Positions 6,678 through 11,030 of a DNA stretch of 11,030 nucleotides are shown in pieces. The position numbers and the translations under genes were made by a program. The notes under the pieces are model-generated. The model was not told where the DNA came from. It searched no databases and was given only the letters and a program-made list of their open reading frames with translations. Source of the stretch: Bacillota bacterium (GTDB taxonomy: Bacteria > Vulcanimicrobiota > JAMDEM01); assembly GCA_023486985.1 (NCBI GenBank), contig JAMDEM010000138.1, positions 1-11,030 on the forward strand, written 5' to 3'. Numbering within the stretch: position 1 is the stretch's first letter; each line of letters opens with the position of its first letter.

Positions 6678-7859
6678 ATGCTGTTTCGAAGGATAAGCGA
6701 TATAAAGTTTTCAACGGCAAGCAAAAATGCTCTGGAAGAAATTGCGGTTAATCTCATTCCTCATGAAAAAGAAATACTTAAGAGCTGGATAAGATTTCAG
6801 TTTGCCAGATGGAAGCCGCCCGGCTTTACACGAAAAGAGCTGGAAACTTTTTTTGGAATAATTGTCCATAACATGCTTGCTTCCATGAAGTCGCGCAATC
6901 AAGAATGGTTTATAGAGGACATTAAAATTGCAGGCACAGAACTGGCTTTAAGGAAGTTTCCTTATGATGCCCTTATAATAAGCTTTCACTTTCTTGAAGA
7001 AAGCTACATGCCCTTTTTGCTTGGTTCTTTCACAAAAAAAACGGTAGGGCTGCTTATAAAGATGGATGAGTTTATGCATGCCGTCCTTGCTGTAATTGCC
7101 AGCTCATACTTTTATGTTTACAGGAAAGAGCTGCTGGAGGAAGCTGAGGTGGGAAGAATAGTGCAGGAGGGACTGCTTCCGCAGATTCCTGAAAGAATTG
7201 CTGATCTGGAAGTTGGAAGTGTCTATCTTTCTGCGAGAGAGCGGGCTAAGGTTGGGGGGGACTTGGTTGACCTTATTACGCTCGGCCATGGAAAAATAAG
7301 CTTTATTATAGGCGATTTTTCCGGACATGGCATTGAAGCAGCAGTTGATTCGGTTATGCTCCGCTCCTTATTCAGGGGGTTTATGCATGAAAATCCGGAT
7401 TTAATCAGGGCTATGTCAAGGTTGAACCGTGTTCTTTTATCAGAACTGGACAGCAGTCAGTTTGCCACTGCTCTGGCTGGTGTATATGATGAATCCGGAA
7501 TTTTGCAGTTTATAAATGCCGGTCATCCGCCGCCTATATATTGTGACAGAACCTGTCGTCTCCTTGAATCCGGCGGAACAGCCCTGGCTGTTGATAAAAA
7601 GTCAACCTACACCTTTGCCGAGATAGAACTAAAGCCGGGTTCCCTTTTTGTTGCCTATACCGATGGCTTGATTGAAGCAAGGAATAAGAGTGGTTTCTTC
7701 GGCGAAGAAAGAGCGGCCGAAGTAGTTAAAAAGATGCGTGATGCTTCGCCGCTCGCAGTGGCTGAAAAACTTCTTGAAGAAGCCCTTCGCCACTCGGGCG
7801 GGAAACTTAAAGATGATGCCGCAATTTTAGTTTTAAAGCGGCTAAATCCCTCATCTTGA
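6678..7859 (+). CDS. SpoIIE/RsbU-type PP2C serine phosphatase with helical N-terminal domain
   Basis: The protein has 393 residues. Residues about 160-390 form a SpoIIE-type PP2C phosphatase domain with all usual motifs: VGGDLVDL (192-199), GDFSGHGIEAA (212-222), NAGHPPPI (280-287), YTDGLIEA (327-334) and DDAAILVL (379-386). The metal-binding aspartates (D195, D213, D329, D380 region) are present, so it should be active. The first 150 residues look all-helical and resemble the RsbRD/RsbU-type sensor or partner-binding regions, but I cannot assign a domain with certainty. Such phosphatases dephosphorylate anti-anti-sigma (STAS) proteins in partner-switching pathways. No STAS protein or HPK/RsbW-like kinase gene is adjacent. 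It follows trpD by 20 bases; the nearest SD (AAAAGG, 6657-6661) is too distant to be convincing. Confidence 0.9.
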   Translation: MLFRRISDIKFSTASKNALEEIAVNLIPHEKEILKSWIRFQFARWKPPGFTRKELETFFGIIVHNMLASMKSRNQEWFIEDIKIAGTELALRKFPYDALIISFHFLEESYMPFLLGSFTKKTVGLLIKMDEFMHAVLAVIASSYFYVYRKELLEEAEVGRIVQEGLLPQIPERIADLEVGSVYLSARERAKVGGDLVDLITLGHGKISFIIGDFSGHGIEAAVDSVMLRSLFRGFMHENPDLIRAMSRLNRVLLSELDSSQFATALAGVYDESGILQFINAGHPPPIYCDRTCRLLESGGTALAVDKKSTYTFAEIELKPGSLFVAYTDGLIEARNKSGFFGEERAAEVVKKMRDASPLAVAEKLLEEALRHSGGKLKDDAAILVLKRLNPSS

Positions 7860-7882
7860 AGGACCTCGCATAAGATTTTTTT
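7853..7882 (+). terminator. Weak possible terminator after the phosphatase gene
   Basis: ATCTT (7853-7857) can pair with AAGAT (7872-7876), followed by a run of seven T. The stem is only five base pairs plus one possible G-U and the loop is long, so this is a weak call. It lies between two convergent genes, where a terminator is expected. Confidence 0.25.
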
Positions 7883-8204
7883 ATTTCTTCTTTTTAGTAA
7901 CTGTCTTCTTTTTTGCCGCCGGCTTTGTTGATTTTACCGCATTTTTCTTTTTCACGGTGGTTTTTGCCAGAGGCTTGCTTATTGCCGAAGGGAAGCAAAC
8001 ATGGTCTTTGGAAGTTGCCACTCTGCCGCACTGTTTGCAGACATATTTTAGTTCTGCCACTTTAGGAAAACAAATGTGGCGGGGATCGGTTGAAGCAATA
8101 CCGCAATATTCGCACACATAGGATTCCTTGCTTTTTACGGGCTTGCAGAGATGGCCCTTCCCTGTGGTAACTGTTCCGCATGTTTCGCATGTATAAACTG
8201 TCAT
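7881..8204 (-). CDS. Triple zinc-knuckle-like repeat protein with Lys/Ala-rich tail
   Basis: The product has 107 residues from the ATG at 8204. It contains three tandem copies of Y-x-C-x2-C-G-x7-H-x-C-x-P, beginning at Y4, Y29 and Y54, exactly 25 residues apart. Cysteines are C6/C9/C20, C31/C34/C45 and C56/C59/C70; histidines are H18, H43 and H68. Each CCHC set could bind one zinc. Residues 73-107 are rich in Lys, Ala, Thr and Pro (repeated KKK and PAAKKK patterns), like bacterial histone-H1-like tails, and would bind nucleic acid non-specifically. This combination suggests a nucleic-acid-binding or scaffolding protein, which is inference. The gene is convergent with the phosphatase gene and divergent from trpC. 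An ATG at 8210 is also in frame but lies only one base from the SD. I do not recognise a named family. Confidence 0.85.
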   Translation of the reverse strand: MTVYTCETCGTVTTGKGHLCKPVKSKESYVCEYCGIASTDPRHICFPKVAELKYVCKQCGRVATSKDHVCFPSAISKPLAKTTVKKKNAVKSTKPAAKKKTVTKKKK

Positions 8205-8211
8205 TTTCATG

Positions 8212-8217
8212 CTCCTT
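8212..8217 (-). promoter_or_regulatory. Shine-Dalgarno AAGGAG deciding the zinc-knuckle protein start
   Basis: On the minus strand AAGGAG is 7 bases before the ATG at 8204 but only 1 base before the ATG at 8210. The second ATG is therefore the better start. Confidence 0.75.
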
Positions 8218-8268
8218 TCGTTATTGTTTCTCTGTCTTTTTTTTACCCTTTATTAAAGCTTTAGAAAC

Positions 8269-8323
8269 TTTTTATTTTCGAGCTATTAAAATCACAGGGT
8301 GCGTCCCGACCGAATAGAAAGGG
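8269..8323 (+). repeat. Right copy of the 55-bp inverted repeat pair
   Basis: It matches the reverse complement of 4376-4430 at about 51 of 55 positions. The two copies face each other across about 3.9 kb holding anmK, trpD, the phosphatase gene and the zinc-knuckle gene. Confidence 0.85.
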
Positions 8324-8330
8324 ATGCACC
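8298..8330 (+). repeat. 10-bp hairpin within the right repeat copy
   Basis: GGTGCGTCCC (8298-8307) can pair with GGGATGCACC (8321-8330) over ten positions, counting one G-U wobble in RNA, around a 13-base loop. The right arm extends 7 bases past the 55-bp repeat and is not conserved in the other copy. Confidence 0.55.
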
Positions 8331-8474
8331 TTGCTGCAGGGTAGTTTATGGTATTAATTTTTTTATTATTTCAGCTTATGTTAATTCACATGCTAAAAAA
8401 AGCACAGATAAAAGGGTAATAAGCTTCTTTGAAGAATATAACTTATCTTAAATTTATATTTTTAAAAGGATCTG

Positions 8475-9290
8475 ATGACTGAAGAAAAAAGGATTTCCAT
8501 TCTTGAAGAAATTCTTGCAAAGAAGAAGGAAAGAAAATTAAATACGCCGCCTCGGACAATAAGCGATTACGAGAAAATACTGGATAAAATTCCTGCTCCG
8601 GCAAATTTTACTGAAGCGGTAAAAAAAGCCAGCCACATGGCTTTAATCGCCGAGATAAAGAAAGCTTCTCCTTCCAGGGGGATAATTGTAAAGGACTTCA
8701 AGCCGGAAGAGATTGCCAGGATTTATCAGAGGGAAGGGGCGTCAGCCATCTCCGTTCTTACCGAGGAAGATTATTTCGGGGGCTCGCTGGAAGTTCTCCG
8801 CATAGTCCGTTCTGCTTCGACCCTGCCGGTATTGAGGAAAGATTTTTTAATTGATGAAACTGATATTTACGAGACCAGGGCTTGCGGTGCAGATTCACCC
8901 TTGCTTATAGTGAGAATTCTTTTCGGAAATCTCCTTGAAAGACTTCTTAATTTAAGCAGAAGTCTTGAAATGGAACCCCTGGTGGAAGTTCATAACCGGC
9001 AGGAACTGGAAAGGGCACTTGATGCAGGGGCAGGAATTATTGGAATAAACAACCGGGATATTGCGACATTTAAAGTTGATATTAATTTGACTCTTGAGCT
9101 TAAGAAATATATTCCGGATGATATACTGGTGGTAAGCGAAAGCGGCATTTCTTCATCAGCCGATGTGGCAGTGTTAAAAAAAGCCGGGATTCACGGGATA
9201 CTTGTCGGAGAATCAATACTTGCAAGTAATACTCCGTCATTAAAGATAAGGGAGCTTATAGGCTCTTCATTTTCAGAAAGGGGAATTTGA
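8475..9290 (+). CDS. trpC: Indole-3-glycerol phosphate synthase TrpC
   Basis: TrpC closes the indole ring, converting CdRP to indole-3-glycerol phosphate with loss of CO2 and water. The 271-residue TIM-barrel length is normal for a single-function enzyme (no fused TrpF). Catalytic residues align with those known for the Sulfolobus enzyme: E60, K62 and S65 in AEIKKASPSRG, K122 in LRKDF, E171 in LVEVHN, N192 in INNRD, and E222/S223 in SESGI. DYFGGS and GILVGESI also match the family. The start at 8475 has AAAAGGA just upstream. The TGA (9288-9290) shares its last base with the ATG of the secreted transglutaminase-like gene. No other trp gene adjoins it; trpD lies upstream across two unrelated genes. 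Confidence 0.95.
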   Translation: MTEEKRISILEEILAKKKERKLNTPPRTISDYEKILDKIPAPANFTEAVKKASHMALIAEIKKASPSRGIIVKDFKPEEIARIYQREGASAISVLTEEDYFGGSLEVLRIVRSASTLPVLRKDFLIDETDIYETRACGADSPLLIVRILFGNLLERLLNLSRSLEMEPLVEVHNRQELERALDAGAGIIGINNRDIATFKVDINLTLELKKYIPDDILVVSESGISSSADVAVLKKAGIHGILVGESILASNTPSLKIRELIGSSFSERGI

Positions 9291-11030
9291 TGAAGAGGTT
9301 TTTCATCGCAATAGTTTTAGGTTTATTGTTATTAATGCCTGCAATTTCTCTTGCAGTTATCCAGGGGGAAGAGAATTATTATGGGATATACTGGGATGAC
9401 AAGCTGATAGGATATTCTCAGTTCAGGCTTGCGAGGAAGGTGCGCCTGGCTGGAGAGGATTTTCTGATATTTAGAAGCCAGTCAAGATTCAAAGTCGGCA
9501 TAGGGAACATAGAAGACCTTAGTTTCATGGGTGAGACAGTAATAAATTCAAAAAGCTTAGCTCCCTCGTCCTTTTCTTCCACTCAGCGTGTTGATAAAAA
9601 TGTTTATGGGCTGGACTGCATATTTTCAAGCAATCTTGTTGCCCAGCGCAACAAGTTCGGGCCACAGGAGCAAAATTACTACAAGCCGCTAAATGAAGTT
9701 TCATACCTTTATTTCAATAATCTCTGGGGAAGGCTCGACACTTTTGTCGAACATTACCTCATTTTTATCCGTAAAGCTGAAGGCAAGGATATAGTGATTC
9801 CGGTTTATGATCCGATTTTACGGGAAAACGGAAAATTTAGTTTAAAGTTTTTGAAGAAAGAAAATTTGAAAATAGGAAAAGAAAGTTTTTCCTGTAAAGT
9901 TTCGACCGTTACCGACTGGCTGGATGAGCCCCTGGTGGTAATCTGGATTGACGAAAAAAGCGGCGATATCATAAAAATTCACGAAGCTGGCGGCTCAATT
10001 TCTTTTATCAAGACAACTCCCGCGGTTGCAGCAAAAGTTAATAATGTAAAAGGGATTGATTTATGGAATGAAAGAGTGGGCTTTTCAAATGTATATTTTC
10101 AAAGCCCGGAAGTTTTAAAATATTTAAAAGCTAAAATAAAATTTAAAGTTAAGGGAAACAGTGTCTTAAACAGGGAGATAACAGGGTTTTCCCAGAAGTT
10201 TGAAGGAGGACATTCAAACGGTTATTATGAAGGCACGGTTGAAATAAAAACTTCTTACTACAACGGTGAAGGCGCTTTTTCATATCCCATAAAAAGCCAG
10301 AATTTAACTGATGAATTTAAACCGTATCTTTCGCCCCAGCCCACCGTGGAGTCTGACTCAACAATGATTATTGCGAAAGCCACGGAGCTTACCTGGAAAG
10401 CCATAAATGCCCTTGAAGCCTCCCAGAAAATCTGCAAGTGGGTCAGTGAGAATATTAAAAACGGGATGTCTTTACCTTCGGCAAGACTTGTTCTTGATAC
10501 CGGCGAAGGAAACAGCGAAAGCAAGGCTTTGCTGGTTCTCGCCCTTTGCCGGGCGGCAGGAATTCCTGCCAGATTGGTGGGCGGAGTTGTATTTCAAAAC
10601 GGGAATTTTATTCCCCATCACTGGGTTGAGGCTTATATTGGAAAAGACATATGGATAGGTCTTGATCCCACAACCGGTGAAGCCAAAAGGCTTGATGCAT
10701 CTCACATTGCACTGCTTGAAAGAGGAGAGCTTCAGTCTTTCTCAATTGATATAGACGACTATGAGCCTCATCCCCAGCCCAGAGTGCCGTTTTTCAAGAA
10801 GGAACTAACCTGGCCCATCGGACAGGAACGGGTGTATATTATAAAGACAAAGGGAGAAGTTGTAGCAAGGGAATCTGCAAAAGTAAAGGAACTTACCATG
10901 TATAAAGGGATTGATTTATGGAATGAAAGAGTGGGCTTTTCAAATGTATATTTTCAAAGCCCGGAAGTTTTAAAATATTTAAAAGCTAAAATAAAATTTA
11001 AAGTTAAGGGAAACAGTGTCTTAAACAGGG
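9290..11030 (+). CDS. Secreted transglutaminase-like domain protein, Cys-to-Ser at active site, 3'-truncated
   Basis: The frame is open for 580 codons and runs off the window. AAAGGGG (9277-9283) is a good SD and the ATG overlaps the trpC stop. Residues 1-22 form a Sec signal peptide (KR, then FFIAIVLGLLLLM, then SLA cleavage site) without a lipobox, so it is exported. Residues about 30-385 are mostly beta-rich and unassigned. A transglutaminase-like core spans roughly 390-465: GNSESKALLVLALCRAAGIPARLVGG, HHWVEAYI (H444), IWIGLDPTTG (D459). In the family the nucleophilic Cys stands 12 residues before the Arg of RAAGIPAR; here that residue is Ser409. Bacterial relatives include peptidases and inactive structural domains, so function is open. 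The last 127 bases exactly repeat 10049-10175, so the sequence after about residue 538 is doubtful. Confidence 0.85.
   Translation, partial: MKRFFIAIVLGLLLLMPAISLAVIQGEENYYGIYWDDKLIGYSQFRLARKVRLAGEDFLIFRSQSRFKVGIGNIEDLSFMGETVINSKSLAPSSFSSTQRVDKNVYGLDCIFSSNLVAQRNKFGPQEQNYYKPLNEVSYLYFNNLWGRLDTFVEHYLIFIRKAEGKDIVIPVYDPILRENGKFSLKFLKKENLKIGKESFSCKVSTVTDWLDEPLVVIWIDEKSGDIIKIHEAGGSISFIKTTPAVAAKVNNVKGIDLWNERVGFSNVYFQSPEVLKYLKAKIKFKVKGNSVLNREITGFSQKFEGGHSNGYYEGTVEIKTSYYNGEGAFSYPIKSQNLTDEFKPYLSPQPTVESDSTMIIAKATELTWKAINALEASQKICKWVSENIKNGMSLPSARLVLDTGEGNSESKALLVLALCRAAGIPARLVGGVVFQNGNFIPHHWVEAYIGKDIWIGLDPTTGEAKRLDASHIALLERGELQSFSIDIDDYEPHPQPRVPFFKKELTWPIGQERVYIIKTKGEVVARESAKVKELTMYKGIDLWNERVGFSNVYFQSPEVLKYLKAKIKFKVKGNSVLNR
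10049..10175 (+). repeat. 127-bp exact direct repeat, internal copy
   Basis: This stretch is identical to 10904-11030 and lies 855 bases upstream of it, a multiple of three, so both copies read in the same frame. It encodes residues 254-295 of the transglutaminase-like protein (KGIDLWNERVGFS and following). The internal copy continues smoothly into unique sequence. Confidence 0.95.
10904..11030 (+). repeat. 127-bp exact direct repeat, window-end copy (likely assembly artefact)
   Basis: It is identical over all 127 bases to 10049-10175 and stops exactly at the end of the window. A length of 127 equals the largest default k-mer of SPAdes-type assemblers, so a contig ending at a repeated graph node would look just like this. 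A real in-frame duplication cannot be excluded from sequence alone. Confidence 0.95.

Larger units (their letters stand above)
8211..8474. other. Divergent intergenic region between the zinc-knuckle gene and trpC
   Basis: This 264-base A+T-rich gap should hold the promoters of two divergent genes. It contains the right copy of the 55-bp inverted repeat and its hairpin, then an A/T-rich stretch (8345-8460) leading to the trpC SD AAAAGGA (8464-8470), which ends 4 bases before the ATG. A TTGAAG at 8429-8434 with A+T-rich sequence downstream is a poor promoter candidate because the implied start would sit on the ribosome-binding site. I see no tryptophan-codon leader peptide, TRAP-type (G/U)AG repeats or T-box. 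Confidence 0.55.

Noticed and set aside
8205..8210. Start of the zinc-knuckle protein at 8210
   Set aside because: Only one base would separate the AAGGAG site from the ATG, whereas the next ATG at 8204 has ideal 7-base spacing.
8331..8474. trp attenuator or T-box before trpC
   Set aside because: There are no Trp codons in the short upstream frames, no terminator/antiterminator pair and no T-box motif. Only a small CTTC/GAAG stem is visible.
10258..10705. Overlapping short frames on both strands inside the transglutaminase-like gene
   Set aside because: They are shadows of a continuous, family-matching frame from 9290. The periodic CRAAGIPAR and HHWVEAY motifs are all in that frame.
10904..11030. 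Second structural domain repeat in the transglutaminase-like protein
   Set aside because: Nucleotide identity is perfect and ends exactly at the window edge at 127 bases. An artefact explains this better than protein domain repetition, which would show divergence.

Overview
The window reads as an ordinary chromosomal segment of a bacterium with moderate to low G+C content. It probably makes menaquinone by the futalosine route, recycles peptidoglycan and synthesises tryptophan. Genes are tightly packed, with overlapping stop/start codons, and one product carries a clear Sec signal peptide. No rRNA, tRNA, CRISPR array, transposase or phage gene is visible. The sequence alone does not identify the phylum. 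The gene mix would suit an anaerobic Gram-negative-type bacterium, possibly from an uncultured lineage, but that is inference.

Layout. Bases 1-448 hold a small multi-pass membrane protein of unknown function that may be cut by the window edge. Bases 449-756 hold a probable unrecognised 66-residue Cys/Trp-rich protein (543-743). Bases 757-4138 form a tight same-strand block: mqnA (chorismate dehydratase), mqnC (radical SAM cyclase), menG/ubiE (menaquinone methyltransferase) and a YdjC/HpnK-family carbohydrate deacetylase. Bases 4139-4449 are non-coding and rich in hairpins and short repeats. Bases 4450-7859 hold anmK (anhydro-MurNAc kinase), trpD (anthranilate phosphoribosyltransferase) and a SpoIIE/RsbU-type PP2C phosphatase. 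On the minus strand, 7881-8204 encodes a 107-residue protein with three exact-period zinc-knuckle-like repeats and a Lys/Ala-rich tail. Bases 8211-8474 are non-coding. Bases 8475-9290 are trpC, overlapping by one base with a secreted transglutaminase-like protein that stays open to the window end.

How the genes fit together. MqnA and MqnC catalyse non-adjacent steps of the futalosine pathway and MenG performs the final ring methylation; MqnB/MqnD/MqnE and the prenyltransferase/decarboxylase must be elsewhere. TrpD and TrpC are near-consecutive enzymes of tryptophan synthesis but are separated here by a signalling phosphatase and a minus-strand gene.

The main oddities are: (i) a 55-bp, about 93% identical inverted repeat pair at 4376-4430 and 8269-8323, bracketing the anmK-trpD-phosphatase-zinc-protein block; (ii) the triple zinc-knuckle protein with a histone-H1-like tail; (iii) a transglutaminase-like domain with Ser in place of the nucleophilic Cys; (iv) the unrecognised 66-residue protein upstream of mqnA; and (v) an exact 127-bp direct repeat whose second copy ends precisely at the window end. 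The last is most simply an assembly k-mer artefact, so the final 127 bases should not be trusted as biology. I do not see convincing evidence of a complete new multi-gene system. The zinc-knuckle protein and the inverted-repeat-bracketed block are the best leads.
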